NCBI RefSeq assembly: GCF_009900745.1
Contig: NZ_WXVU01000001.1
Span: forward strand, 434,001-498,000
Direction: 5' to 3'
Origin: Chryseobacterium sp. c4a
GTDB taxonomy: Bacteria; Bacteroidota; Bacteroidia; Flavobacteriales; Weeksellaceae
Length of the DNA stretch: 64,000 nucleotides
Shown: piece after piece, positions 33,139 through 43,800 of the stretch
Layout: every line of letters starts with the position of its first letter
Position numbering within the stretch: the first letter of the stretch is position 1
Position numbers and translations under genes: made by a program
The notes under the pieces: model-generated
Database searches by the model: none
What the model was told of the DNA's origin: nothing
What the model saw: only the letters and a program-made list of their open reading frames with translations

Positions 33139-34152
33139 TTATATAATATTCACCTCTCTTTCAAGTTCTATTCCGAACTTTTCTTTGACAGAGTTAATGA
33201 TTTCAGTGGAGAAATCGAAGATTTCTTTACCCGTTGCTTCACCTGTAGCATTGATGATGACCAGAGATTGAAGTTTATGGGAGGCTGCATTTCCGATTTG
33301 CTTGCCTTTCCATCCACATTGTTCAATGAGCCATCCGGCAGGAACTTTTACCATATTTCCGTTGGGATATCCTTGTATATTTTCGAATTTCTGTTTTAAT
33401 TCTTCAAACTGTACTAAAGGGATTGTTGGATTTTTGAAAAAGCTTCCAGCGTTGCCAATTTTTTTAGGATCAGGCAGTTTGCTTTGTCTGATGTTGATAA
33501 CCGCTTGGGAAACATCCTGAATGGTAGGGTGAGCGATTCCAAGGTTTTCAAGTTCAGAGGTAATGGCACCATATTCTGTTTTGATATGATGTTCTTTTTT
33601 GGTCAGTTTAAAAGTAACTTCTAAAATTACATATCTTCCTTTTCCTTCCTGTTTGAAGATAGAATCTCTGTATCCAAATCTGCATTCTTCAAGATCGAAA
33701 GTTTTAAGTTCAAGATTTTCCAGGTCTAGTACCAAACAGCTTACAAATACATCTTTGATTTCGGTTCCATAAGCTCCGATATTCTGCATAGGTGAAGTTC
33801 CTACATTTCCAGGAATCAGAGAAAGGTTTTCTAATCCTCCATAATTTTTTTTCAGGCAATACATCACGAATTCATGCCAGTTTTCTCCTGCTTTTGCAGT
33901 AATAAGAACTTCGTTTTCGTTGAGGTCTTTCTCAGAAATTCCTTTTAAGCCAAGTTTAATGGCAAGGCCGTCAAAGTCTTTTGTTAGCAATATATTGCTT
34001 CCGCCTCCTAAAAATAAAAGAGGTAAAGATTTTTCTTTTGAGAAATTAAGAGCATCTTTTAATGTTTCAATGCTGTTGATTTCAGTAAAGTATTTTGCTT
34101 TAGCATCAACGCCGAATGTATTGTAAGGCTTTAAGGAAAAATTTTCTTGCAT
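33139..34152 (-). CDS. murB: UDP-N-acetylenolpyruvoylglucosamine reductase
   Basis: This 337-residue flavoenzyme starts LKPYNTFGVDAKAKYF and contains the FAD-binding LFLGGGSNILLTKDFDG, NLSLIPGNVGTSPMQNIGAYG and FGYRDSIFK, and the proton-donating Ser in KIGNAGSFFKNP. It is the E. coli-like type I MurB by length. It reduces UDP-GlcNAc-enolpyruvate to UDP-MurNAc after MurA (encoded at 54865-56172). It lies 4 bases after a lipoprotein gene and is last in a three-gene unit. Confidence 0.96.
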   Translation of the reverse strand: MQENFSLKPYNTFGVDAKAKYFTEINSIETLKDALNFSKEKSLPLLFLGGGSNILLTKDFDGLAIKLGLKGISEKDLNENEVLITAKAGENWHEFVMYCLKKNYGGLENLSLIPGNVGTSPMQNIGAYGTEIKDVFVSCLVLDLENLELKTFDLEECRFGYRDSIFKQEGKGRYVILEVTFKLTKKEHHIKTEYGAITSELENLGIAHPTIQDVSQAVINIRQSKLPDPKKIGNAGSFFKNPTIPLVQFEELKQKFENIQGYPNGNMVKVPAGWLIEQCGWKGKQIGNAASHKLQSLVIINATGEATGKEIFDFSTEIINSVKEKFGIELEREVNII

Positions 34153-34156
34153 GTTT

Positions 34157-34645
34157 TTATTTGTATTCTTTGGGAAGAATTTTGTCTAGTTGTTCTTTAA
34201 GCTGTTGAAATTGCTTATAGTGAATAGTGTCAACAAATGAGTTGACGTAGATGTGTGCTTTTTTGGGGGTACGGATCTGAAAAGCTTCATCCATTCTGTC
34301 TACCGATTGTTGGCTTGGAGAACTTTTGATGTAATCCAGATCTTTAACTTTAATGGATGAGGTAAGTTGCTTCCATGTATCAGGATTGATGCCTGATGCC
34401 CATGTTTTGTGTACTTTATTGGAAGTAGTTCCTTTTTCTGCGGTAATTGAATCCTTAGTGACTTTTATGATTCTGTAATATCCATTGCTTCCACCAATAT
34501 TGGACATTCCGATGAAAGTAATCTCATGTGGATTTTTACTGGTGGTAGGTTGATCAGACTTTTTATGGTCACAAGAAAAAAATGCCGACAGCAAAAAGAT
34601 CGAAAATAGTATTTTCAGATGTATATTTTTTGTTGTCGGCATCAT
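34157..34645 (-). CDS. Hypothetical lipoprotein, 162 aa
   Basis: No family recognised. Lipoprotein signal FSIFLLSAFFSC with Cys at residue 25. The mature part has a pattern seen in small Bacteroidota lipoproteins (ITFIGMSNIGGSNGYYRIIKVTKDSITAEKGTT...KTWASGINPDTWKQL...DYIKSSPSQQSVDRMDEAFQIRT). It lies between the aminotransferase gene (7 bases) and murB (4 bases) in a tight operon. Confidence 0.75.
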   Translation of the reverse strand: MMPTTKNIHLKILFSIFLLSAFFSCDHKKSDQPTTSKNPHEITFIGMSNIGGSNGYYRIIKVTKDSITAEKGTTSNKVHKTWASGINPDTWKQLTSSIKVKDLDYIKSSPSQQSVDRMDEAFQIRTPKKAHIYVNSFVDTIHYKQFQQLKEQLDKILPKEYK

Positions 34646-34652
34646 TTATTAT

Positions 34653-35858
34653 TTATAGGCTAAATTCTTCTCTATACTGTTTTAAAGCTTCTTTCAGAAT
34701 TTCAACACTTCTTTTAAGATCTTCTTCTTTCAGTACGTAAGCGATTCTTACCTGTTTTTTACCTAATTCAGGATTACTGTAGAATCCTCCTGCAGGCGCT
34801 ACCATGATCGTTTCTTTGTTGTTGGAATACGATTCAAGCAACCATTGTGCAAATTTCTCAGTATCATCTACCGGAAGTTCAGCAACGCAGTAGAAAGCAC
34901 CTTTTGGCTTAGGGCAGATCACACCCGGAATAGCATTTAAAAGGTCTACTAAAACATTTCTTCTGTGGGTATATTCTTCTCTTACTGCTCTGATGTAAGC
35001 TCCGTCATTCTGGTGAGCGGCTGTTGCTGCAATTTGTCCCAAAAGAACCGGGCTTAATCTTGCCTGTGCAAAAAGGATGGCAGCATTACGGATTTTTTGA
35101 GAACGGGTTACCATACATCCGATTCTTACTCCGCACATAGAATAACGCTTGGATTCTGAATCGATAACGATACAGTTGTCTTTTAGTTCAGGGAAATCAA
35201 GAATAGATACTTGTTGTTTCCCATCATATACATATTCTCTGTATACTTCATCAGAGATAATAACAATGTCATATTTTAAAGCGATCTCAGCTAATTTTTT
35301 AAGCTCTTCACGGGTATAAAGGTATCCTGTTGGGTTACCTGGATTACAAATGATGATTGCTCTTGTTTTTTCTGTGATCTTTTTTTCAAATTCTTCAATC
35401 GGTGGCAGGGCAAAACCTGTATCAATTGTAGATGGAACTGCTACTACGTTTACATCGAATGTGCTTGTGAATCCGTTGTAGTTAGCATAGTAAGGTTCAG
35501 GGATAATCACTTCATCTCCATCGTCGCACAGTGTTGAAATGGCGAAGTTTAGGGCTTCAGAACCACCATTGGTAACAATAAAGTTTTCTGGAGTAAGATC
35601 TGAAAAACCTAAAGAATGGTAATACTCTGTAAGGGCGTTTCTGTAATCTAAATTACCTTCAGAAAGTGCATATTCCAATACTTTAAGATCGATGTTCTTT
35701 AAAGCATTTAATGCTGTTTCCGGCGTTTCAATATCAGGCTGCCCGATATTAAGATGATATACTTTTATTCCTTTCTGTTTTGCTTGTAACGCAAAGGGAA
35801 CCAGTTTTCTTACCGGCGATGGCGGCATATGCAGTGCTCTGTTTGAAATATTCGGCAT
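34653..35858 (-). CDS. Pyridoxal phosphate-dependent aminotransferase, class I
   Basis: This 401-residue fold-type I enzyme has the aspartate/aromatic aminotransferase features: LNIGQPDIETP, VTNGGSEALNFAISTL, NPGNPTGYLYTREEL, VIISDEVYREYVYDG, and the PLP Lys in DSESKRYSMCGVRIG, with a C-terminal Arg region QVRIAYVL. Substrate is likely aspartate or an aromatic amino acid, but paralogues are too similar to name one. It is the first gene of the unit with the small lipoprotein and murB. Confidence 0.9.
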   Translation of the reverse strand: MPNISNRALHMPPSPVRKLVPFALQAKQKGIKVYHLNIGQPDIETPETALNALKNIDLKVLEYALSEGNLDYRNALTEYYHSLGFSDLTPENFIVTNGGSEALNFAISTLCDDGDEVIIPEPYYANYNGFTSTFDVNVVAVPSTIDTGFALPPIEEFEKKITEKTRAIIICNPGNPTGYLYTREELKKLAEIALKYDIVIISDEVYREYVYDGKQQVSILDFPELKDNCIVIDSESKRYSMCGVRIGCMVTRSQKIRNAAILFAQARLSPVLLGQIAATAAHQNDGAYIRAVREEYTHRRNVLVDLLNAIPGVICPKPKGAFYCVAELPVDDTEKFAQWLLESYSNNKETIMVAPAGGFYSNPELGKKQVRIAYVLKEEDLKRSVEILKEALKQYREEFSL

Positions 35859-36072
35859 TGTTCAAAAATTTGTATGACAAAAATAGGATTTAATTTCTCA
35901 ATAATAAAATTAAGAGTAGGAAAGAAGCGGCTTATTATCCACTTGCAAAGCATATAATTTGAATAGGTTTAATATTAATGTCTTATGTATTTTGATTAAT
36001 TTGTAAATATTTATTAAAAATAAGTTATTTATGTTAATATTTTTCTTAATTTTCAAAATAAATATAAATAAA

Positions 36073-37860
36073 ATGGCAATAAATTTATTTTTTAGAGTAC
36101 TTCCTGCAATTGCTCTTCTCTCAGTCGGTTCTATTACGGCTCAAAATTTTCAAACGATGCCTGTTAGCTCTGGGTTTACAGCTGATGTAATTGCTAACGG
36201 AGTAGGCTCAGCCCTTAGTTCTACAACAACGGATGTAGATGGTGTATCTTTTGCATTTGTAGCGACAGATTTTCAACTTTCACCAACAAGTACACCTCTT
36301 ACGTACGGTGTTCCTGCAAATGGTGTTATTAATTCAATTGTTTCCGGTACTCCGGGGCTTACTTATCAACTAGCCAATTTAAGTGCTAATAATTCTTTGA
36401 AATTGGCAACTGCGGGAGACAACGGAACTCTTGTATTTACCACTCCAAAGGCTGCTACTAAGTTATATATGCTCGCCACAAGCGGTAGCGGAACATCGGT
36501 AGTGAGTGTAACAGTAACTTTTACAGACAATACAACTCAAACATTTTCTAGTATAAGCCTCTCTGATTGGTATGGTGGAAATAATGCTGCTATTCAGGGG
36601 ATTGGAAGAATCAATAGGGATAACAATAACTTAGAACCCAATACCAGCAATCCCAGATTGTATCAAAATGTTTTGAATATTGATGCCGCTAATCAGACAA
36701 AACCTGTACAGAGTGTTACAATTACAAAAAGCTCAGGTTCGGGAATTCCTAATATTTTTGCTTTTTCGGCAGATGTATACACCGATTGTATTGCTCCAAC
36801 AACGAATGCAGCAACGGCAATCACCTCGAATTCAGCACAAATATCTTGGACTGTTCCTGCAAGCAATCAGACTACAAGTTATGATATTTATTATAGCACA
36901 AGTGCAACAACTCCAGCTGGCAATGTAAATCCTAATCACTCAAATGTGCCGGGAACTTCTTATACTCTTAACAATTTATCGCCGAGTACAACATATTATT
37001 ATTGGGTAAGAGCTAATTGTAGTACGGCAACAAGTAAGAGTGTATGGTCATTCGTTAAATCTTTTACAACACTGTGCGGATCAGTTGTTCCTTCATATAC
37101 CCATAATTTTGATGTCTTTCCAGGAAATTGCTGGGCAAATGCTCTTTCAGGAGGAACTCCGGATACAGGGTCTACAGGATCTACAACGTATTGGTTTCAA
37201 TATAACTTCTTAAATGGGGCTGCCAATGCTTCTGCACGAATGAACATATATGGATCAAATAAAACAGGATGGTTAAAAACCGTAGCTTTTGATCTTTCGG
37301 CAGGTGGATATAAAGTGAAGTTTAATTATGGAGTAACCAAGTATTCCGGTACAACTTCTTCGGCAATGGATAGTGATGATGTCGTACATTTCCTGATTTC
37401 TTCTGATAATGGAAATACATGGAGTATACTGCAAACTTGGGATGCCAATAATACGCCGTCTAATACCTCTAATGAATACACATTCAATCTGGCAAATTAT
37501 ATGAGTGCTAATACAGTATTTGCTTTTTATGGAAGTACAGGCTCAACAAACGGAGGGCTTGATTATAATTTTTATGTAGATGATTTTACCGTTGAAAACG
37601 CGCAGTTGAGTACTTCAGAAGTAAACAGTCCGGTGAAAAAAGCATCAGTTCACCCTAATCCGTTCAAAGATATCTTGTATATATCCGATACAAGAGATAT
37701 TAAGTCTGTAACAGTAACAGATACTACTGGAAGAACAGTGAAAACAGAGGAAGGTTCTGTAAAAGAGCTGGATCTGAGCAGATTGAATTCCGGATTGTAT
37801 TTTGTGACTCTTTATTTTAAAGATGGCTCTCATTCTACTGTAAAAACAATCAAGAAATAA
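36073..37860 (+). CDS. Secreted fibronectin III protein with T9SS sorting tail
   Basis: The start is placed at 36073 because it opens the signal peptide (MAINLFFRVLPAIALLSVGSITAQ); an upstream ATG would add 14 odd residues. The N-terminal ~235 residues form a beta-rich domain. A fibronectin III domain follows at about 240-335 (APTTNAATAITSNSAQISWTVPASN...SYTLNNLSPSTTYYYWVRANC). Next is a jelly-roll/MAM-like domain (PSYTHNFDVFPGNCWAN...YKVKFNYGVT...LDYNFYVDDFTV), and a type A T9SS C-terminal domain (ASVHPNPFKDILYIS to TVKTIKK). Expected on the cell surface or secreted. Function unknown. Confidence 0.88.
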   Translation: MAINLFFRVLPAIALLSVGSITAQNFQTMPVSSGFTADVIANGVGSALSSTTTDVDGVSFAFVATDFQLSPTSTPLTYGVPANGVINSIVSGTPGLTYQLANLSANNSLKLATAGDNGTLVFTTPKAATKLYMLATSGSGTSVVSVTVTFTDNTTQTFSSISLSDWYGGNNAAIQGIGRINRDNNNLEPNTSNPRLYQNVLNIDAANQTKPVQSVTITKSSGSGIPNIFAFSADVYTDCIAPTTNAATAITSNSAQISWTVPASNQTTSYDIYYSTSATTPAGNVNPNHSNVPGTSYTLNNLSPSTTYYYWVRANCSTATSKSVWSFVKSFTTLCGSVVPSYTHNFDVFPGNCWANALSGGTPDTGSTGSTTYWFQYNFLNGAANASARMNIYGSNKTGWLKTVAFDLSAGGYKVKFNYGVTKYSGTTSSAMDSDDVVHFLISSDNGNTWSILQTWDANNTPSNTSNEYTFNLANYMSANTVFAFYGSTGSTNGGLDYNFYVDDFTVENAQLSTSEVNSPVKKASVHPNPFKDILYISDTRDIKSVTVTDTTGRTVKTEEGSVKELDLSRLNSGLYFVTLYFKDGSHSTVKTIKK

Positions 37861-37880
37861 TTTTTTTAGTGTAAATAAAG

Positions 37881-37916
37881 TGGAGCGGCGGTACATGATT
37901 GTGCCGCTGCTTTTTT
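37881..37916 (+). terminator. Terminator after the fibronectin III gene
   Basis: AGCGGC (37884-37889) pairs with GCCGCT (37903-37908), with possible extension, followed after two bases by six T. Confidence 0.75.
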
Positions 37917-37969
37917 ATATGTTCCAATAATATTTTTTGTTAATTTTAAAACCTAAAAACTTACTGAAA

Positions 37970-38428
37970 ATGCAAATTTTATCCACTTCTGTTGAAGATT
38001 ATATCTCAAAGATTCCCGAGGAAAGACAAGAGGGCTTTAAAAAACTTTTTGATGTTATTAACAATAATCTGCCAAATGGTTTTGAAGAAGCCACCAATTA
38101 TGGAATGCTGGGTTGGGTAGTTCCATTGAAAACATATCCTGCAGGGTATCACTGTACACCCGGTACACCTTTACCTTTTATTAATCTGGCTTCACAAAAG
38201 AACTTTATAGCATTGTATCACATGGGCTTGTATTCTCGTCCTGAACTTTTGGATTGGTTTGTGGCAGAATATCCTAAATATTCCAAAAGAAAACTTGATA
38301 TGGGAAAATCTTGTGTACGTTTCAAAAAAACAGAAGATATTCCTTTTGAATTAATCGCTGAGTTGAGCGTAAAAATGACGGTAGAAGATTGGATTGAAAT
38401 TTATGAATCACAGTATAAAAAGAAATGA
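37970..38428 (+). CDS. DUF1801-domain protein
   Basis: With the start at 37970 (MQILSTSVEDYISKIPEERQEGFKKLF) the protein has 152 residues. It shows the YdhG/DUF1801-like pattern, including FEEATNYGMLGWVVPLKTYPAGYHCTP, PFINLASQKNFIALYHMGLY and KLDMGKSCVRFKKTEDIPFELIAEL. The fold is related to iron-chaperone frataxin-like proteins, but the family's function is largely untested. Cytoplasmic. It ends just before the repeat array. Confidence 0.85.
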   Translation: MQILSTSVEDYISKIPEERQEGFKKLFDVINNNLPNGFEEATNYGMLGWVVPLKTYPAGYHCTPGTPLPFINLASQKNFIALYHMGLYSRPELLDWFVAEYPKYSKRKLDMGKSCVRFKKTEDIPFELIAELSVKMTVEDWIEIYESQYKKK

Positions 38429-38437
38429 GGTAAAGTT

Positions 38438-39517
38438 GGAAGCTGGAGGAGGGAAGTTGGAAGTGCTTTTTGTGTTACTGACTTCTTCTAGTTTTTGATG
38501 GAAACAATTCTCAATTTTGAAAAGGGTAATTAATAGGATTTTGAGTTATTTTGCGACTGGATTAACTTCCATCTCCCTTTCGTTAAAAAGCCCTGTATCA
38601 TATCGAACTCAGGGCTTTTTTTGAATGAGGAAGACTATTGTCATTTGGTTTATATAGTTGAAGAATGGAAGCTGGAGGAGGGAAGTTGGAAGTACTTTTT
38701 GTGTTACCGACTTCTTCTAGTTTTTGATGGAAACAATTCTCAATTTTGAAAAGGGTAATTAATAGGATTTTGAGTTATTTTGCGACTGGATTAACTTCCA
38801 TCTCCCTTTCGTTAAAAAGCCCTGGATCATATCGAACTCAGGGCTTTTTTTTGAATGAGGAAGACTATTGTCATTTGGTTTATATTGTTGAAGAATGGAA
38901 GCTGGAGGAGGGAAGTTGGAAGTACTTTTTGTGTTACCGACTTCTTCTAGTTTTTGATGGAAACAATTCTCAATTTTGAAAAGGGTAATTAATAGGATTT
39001 TGAGTTATTTTGCGACTGGATTAACTTCCATCTCCCTTTCGTCAAAAAGCCCTGTATCATATCGAACTCAGGGCTTTTTTTGAATGAGGAAGACTATTGT
39101 CATTTGGTTTATATAGTTGAAGAATGGAAGCTGGAGGAGGGAAGTTGGAAGTGCTTTTTGTGTTACTGACTTCTTCTAGTTTTTGATGGAAACAATTCTC
39201 AAGTTTGAAAAGGGTAATTAATAGGATTTTGAGTTATTTTGCGACTGGATTAACTTCCATCTCCCTTTCGTTAAAAAGCCCTGGATCATATCGAACTCAG
39301 GGCTTTTTTTTGAATGAGGAAGACTATTGTCATTTGGTTTATATTGTTGAAGAATGGAAGCTGGAGGAGGGAAGTTGGAAGTACTTTTTGTGTTATCGAC
39401 TTCTACCAATATTTTGAAGGGAAAATATCTCCAATTTTAAAAAGGTTAATCAATTGGCTTTTCAGTTATTTTCCGACTGTATCAGCTTCCCCCTTCCAGC
39501 CTCCCTCTTCCCTTCTT
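38438..39517. repeat. Tandem array of 229/230-bp units bordered by purine-rich inverted repeats
   Basis: Four full units start at 38438, 38667, 38897 and 39126. A fifth diverged copy begins at 39356. Each opens with GGAAGCTGGAGGAGGG. Each contains a terminator-like hairpin, AAAAAGCCCTG ... CAGGGCTTTTTT. The array ends at 39493-39515 with CTTCCAGCCTCCCTCTTCCC, the inverted complement of the left border. Units differ at only a few positions. Short open frames inside it are repeat artefacts. The region carries no gene and lies between convergent genes. Confidence 0.93.
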
Positions 39518-40801
39518 TTAAAAATTAATATCCCAGATTCCTGCTTTACGTTCAAGTTCGATCAAAGCAGTTGCATTATCTGCAAGAGCCTGATAGTAAT
39601 CCTTTCTTACTCCATTATAGGTTCTTTGAGCATTAAGCACTTCGAGAATAGAACTTTCTCCTCTTTTGTAGCTGTAGGTGATACCTTCCAATATGCTTTT
39701 TGCTTCAGTAAGCATTCCGTTATGAAATTGTTTTACCTGTTTCTGGGTGGCCATGTACTGTTGGTAAGCCTGCATTACTTCAGCTTGTATTCCCTGTTCT
39801 ATCTGATGATATTCAAGTTCTGCTTGAGAATGTGCCATTTCAGCTATTTTTACCCCTGCGTTCCTCCTGTTTGAAAATTTTAAAGGAATACTGATTCCTA
39901 ATTTTACAGCATTTACTGTTGGGGAAGGAGCAATTTCATTCGTAGCTTCAGTGTGGCGCTCTGCTCCAGCATTAATTCCAAGGTCTATTTTTCGGTTTGC
40001 TTTTTCAAGGTTGATCTGCCTTTTAGCAACTTGTGTATTCTGTTTGGCTGCCAGTAGATCTGCCCTTGTATTTAATGCCTGAATAAGAAGATCATCAATA
40101 CTAAAATCTCGGTTAAAAGCATTAAAGTCTCCAGCTACATCTCTATTGGTTATTTTACCATCATTAAGAAATATAGCTAATCCGGTCAGTGCTTGTTGTT
40201 CTGCACTTTCGGCCTGATATACCTCGTTGAGAAGGGAAGCGGCCTCCAGTTTACTTTGTTTTGAAGTAACCAAAGAAATTGTTCCCAGGCGATACCGGAT
40301 ACTGTCTGATTTTGCAAGCTGCAAGATGTTTTTATAGGAATCCTGTTGTACTTCTAGAATGGCTTTTGATTTTAAAGCATCTACATATCCTAAACTAGCA
40401 TCAGCGCGTAGATTTCTGAAAAAATCCTGGAGTTGAATTTTACTTAATTCCGATTGATCTTTAGCCAGGTTTATTCTTGCTTTTCTTTTGCCGCCTAATT
40501 CTAACGTCCAACCCAAAGATGCTCCGTATACATATCCCATATTCTTTGCAACTCCATTGTTGGTGGTTTCCATCTCCAATTGCGGATCGGGAAACATACT
40601 TGCCGTTTGAATTGCAGCTTCAGCCATACCTATATTGTATTTTTGAGCCGCATAACCCAGGTTTTTCTTTCCAACAAGACTCAGGTATTCTTCAAAATTC
40701 AGAACTTCTTTTTCCTGTGCCTTTACCTTATTGTTTAAGCTGAATAATAAGGTCGCTATTACGATAAAGAGAACTCTAATTTTCATATGTAAGTGCTTCA
40801 T
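39518..40801 (-). CDS. TolC-family outer membrane efflux protein (CusC/CzcC-like)
   Basis: This 427-residue protein has a signal peptide (FIVIATLLFSLNNKVKAQ) and two long OEP repeats of coiled-coil/helix character. Typical segments are FPDPQLEMETTNNG, LGWTLELGGKRKARINLAKDQ and LGISIPLKFSNRRNAGVKIAEMAHSQ. It should form the trimeric exit duct of the efflux pump. Its start overlaps the cusA/czcA-like stop by 26 bases, so it is the third gene of the efflux operon. Confidence 0.92.
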   Translation of the reverse strand: MKHLHMKIRVLFIVIATLLFSLNNKVKAQEKEVLNFEEYLSLVGKKNLGYAAQKYNIGMAEAAIQTASMFPDPQLEMETTNNGVAKNMGYVYGASLGWTLELGGKRKARINLAKDQSELSKIQLQDFFRNLRADASLGYVDALKSKAILEVQQDSYKNILQLAKSDSIRYRLGTISLVTSKQSKLEAASLLNEVYQAESAEQQALTGLAIFLNDGKITNRDVAGDFNAFNRDFSIDDLLIQALNTRADLLAAKQNTQVAKRQINLEKANRKIDLGINAGAERHTEATNEIAPSPTVNAVKLGISIPLKFSNRRNAGVKIAEMAHSQAELEYHQIEQGIQAEVMQAYQQYMATQKQVKQFHNGMLTEAKSILEGITYSYKRGESSILEVLNAQRTYNGVRKDYYQALADNATALIELERKAGIWDINF

Positions 40802-43800
40802 CTGATTCTAAATTTTGTTTTTCGTTGCGACGTTCTGCCATAAAATAAATGGCAGGAAGAACGAAGAGTGTTAAAATAGTCGAGAACATTAATCCGTACA
40901 CAATTACAGTCGCTAGAGGTCGTTGTACATCCGAGCCAATTCCGGTAGCCAATGAGGCTGGAAACAATCCAATTACTGCAACGGTGGCTGTCATTAATAC
41001 TGGCCTGAAACGGTCTTTAGCTCCTTTTGTTACAGCAAGTTTCAGATCATATCCTTTCTTACGAAGGTCATTGATATGAGAAATCATAATCACACCATTC
41101 TGAATGGCGACTCCGAAAAGGGCGATAAATCCTACGGCTGAAGATACATTCAAAGACATTCCACGGATGTTAAGAGCCAGCATTCCTCCAAATAAAGCCA
41201 ATGGAACAATTGACATTAATACCAATGCCTGTTTGAAATCCCCAAATGCGCCATACAATAACAGGAACATAATAGCTAATGCCAAAGGAACAATGAATGC
41301 CAATCTGGAATAAGCTCTGTTTTGGTTTTCAAATTGTCCACCCCATTTGATCTGATACTTTTCATGGTCATATTTGATGTCTTTTTCAATCTTGTCCTGT
41401 GCTTTTTTCAGAAAAGAAGAAAGGTCTGTTCCTCTTAAATTAAGCTTTACAGTAAGATGTCTCTTATTCATTTCACGGGTGATGGTACTTTCTCCGGTGC
41501 TTAATTTCACTTCGGCAACCTGTGATAAAGGAATTTTGGCTCCTGAAGCTGAGGTTAACATCAGGTTTCCTATTTTATCCGGAGTATCACGGCTGTCTTC
41601 TGTGTAACGACAGGAAATATCATAAACTTTATTACCAATAAAGATCTGCGAGATAGCTTTTCCACCTAGAGCAACTTCAATAAGATCTGCAACATCTGCC
41701 ACATTCAATCCATATTGAGCAATCTTATCTCTGTCTGCAATAATCTGCAACTGGGGTAGAGGAGGTTCCTGGTCAATTGCAAGGTCAGCAGAGCCTGGAA
41801 TTTTATTTAAAGTAGACAATACATTTTCAGCAATTCTTCTGGTTTCTTTGAAGTCTTCTCCATATACTTTTACTACCAGTTCACTATGAGCCCCGGAAAT
41901 TTTATCCATTACTCCGTCAATCATAGGTTGAGAGAAACCAACTGTGAACCCTGGCATTTCTTTGTAATCAGCAGCCAATTCTTTGATGAGATCTGCCTTG
42001 GTTTTCCCGGATGGCCATTGATCGTAAGGTTTTATTCCTACAGAAACTTCAAAGTGAGAAGCCGTCCATGGATCGGTTCCGTCATCGTTTCGGCCAGCCT
42101 GAACCATCATATAAGTGATTTCCGAATGTTTCAGTGTTCTGGCGCGTAAAGTATCACTCATTTCTTTTGCTTTGGCGAGAGAAATACCCGGAGGTAATTG
42201 TACCTGCAGCCATATAGAACCTTCATCCAGTTCAGGAAGGAAGTCTTTTCCTACAGTATAAGAAAGTACTCCGGCAGATAATAAGACAATGATTACGGGA
42301 ATCATTACCTTTTTAGGCGTTTGCATGATTTTTTCAATTCTTTTCCCATAAGCTGCGCTTATTTTTTCAAGCCATTTGTTGTGATATATTTTTTGTGGTT
42401 TTCGATAGATCACATAAGCCAGACCTGGAATAAGGAGCAATGCTACAGCAAGAGCACCTAATAAAGCGTATCCTACTGTAAATGCCATCGGTGTAAATAG
42501 TTTTTTCTCTACTCTTTCGAAGGCAAACAATGGAAGATAGGCTGTAATAATGATAATTGTAGAAAAAAAGATAGGTTTTGCTACTTCAATTACCCGCTGT
42601 GTAATTGTTTTTTCTTCCAATGGTTCTTCAGGGTTTTCTTCTCTTTTCTTCAGGATAGTTTCCAGCATTACAATGGCTCCGTCTACAATAATCCCGAAGT
42701 CGATAGCTCCCAGAGAAAGAAGGTTAGCCGGAATATTGGTAAAATGCATCAAAATAAATGCAAATAATAAAGAAAGCGGAATGGTAATAGCAACCAATAA
42801 AGCACCTCTCCAACTTCCTAAGAATACAATCAGAACAATAATAACGAGTACAATTCCTTCAGTAAGCGTATGAGAAACCGTGTGAAGGGTAGTACTTACA
42901 AGGTCTGTTCTGTCAAGGAAAGGGTGAATTTTTACACCGGGAGGAAGGGTTTCATCATTTAATTCGTCGATAGCCTGATGAACGCCCTCTAATACTTGTG
43001 ATGGATTTTGTCCTCTTAATAATAGTACAATTCCTTCTACACTTTCAGGATAGTTTCGCTTTCTGTCTGTATATCCCAGAATCCCTTTTCGTTCCAGGTT
43101 TCCATATTTCAATGTTCCTACATCATTCAGGAATACCGGTACCCCGTTTTCAGTTTTTACTACAATTTTTCCAAGGTCATTTAAATCTTTTACAAGACCT
43201 ATCCCTCGAATAACATAGGCTAAATTTCCACGAGGAAGCATGCTTCCTCCGGCACTTACATTATTTTTTGAAATGGTTTCGGTAACTTCCGATAATGAAA
43301 GGCCATATTGCTCAAGTTTATGGGGATCTAATTCTACCTGAAACTGAGTGGTAATTCCACCGAAATTGGTCACATCAGCAATACCGGAAACTTGTTTGAT
43401 ACGCGGAATGATTACAAATTTTTGTAAGTCTGTAAGTTCCCGTAAACTGTGATTATTACTTTCAATAATATAACGGTATACTTCTCCAATAGGAGAGGTT
43501 AGAGGATCAAGGCCAGGCTGTGCACCATAAGGAAGGGTGACATCCGTAAGTCTTTCCTGGATACGCTGTCTTGCCCAATAGTCATCTATACCATCATCAA
43601 AAACCATGGTAATCATAGAAAGTCCGAAGGTACTTTTACTTCGCATAACGTGCATTCCCGGAAGGCCATTAAGAGCTCTTTCTAATGGAATGGTAATTTG
43701 CTGTTCTACTTCTTCAGCAGCTAATCCAGGAACTTGGGTAACAACCTGTGAGGTTACGTCAGCGATGTCAGGATAAGCTTCTACAGATAATTTGGTCCAG

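Noticed and set aside
38746..39417. Two short open frames encoding almost the same 70-residue peptide
   Set aside because: They are copies of the 229/230-bp noncoding repeat, run through terminator hairpins and have no homology or promoter.
38438..39517. CRISPR array
   Set aside because: Units are 229/230 bp without short repeats and unique spacers; no cas genes are present.
41886..42149. Antisense frames over the RND pump and the P-type ATPase
   Set aside because: Long opposite-strand frames are expected from the codon bias of these large genes; both sense genes have full motifs.
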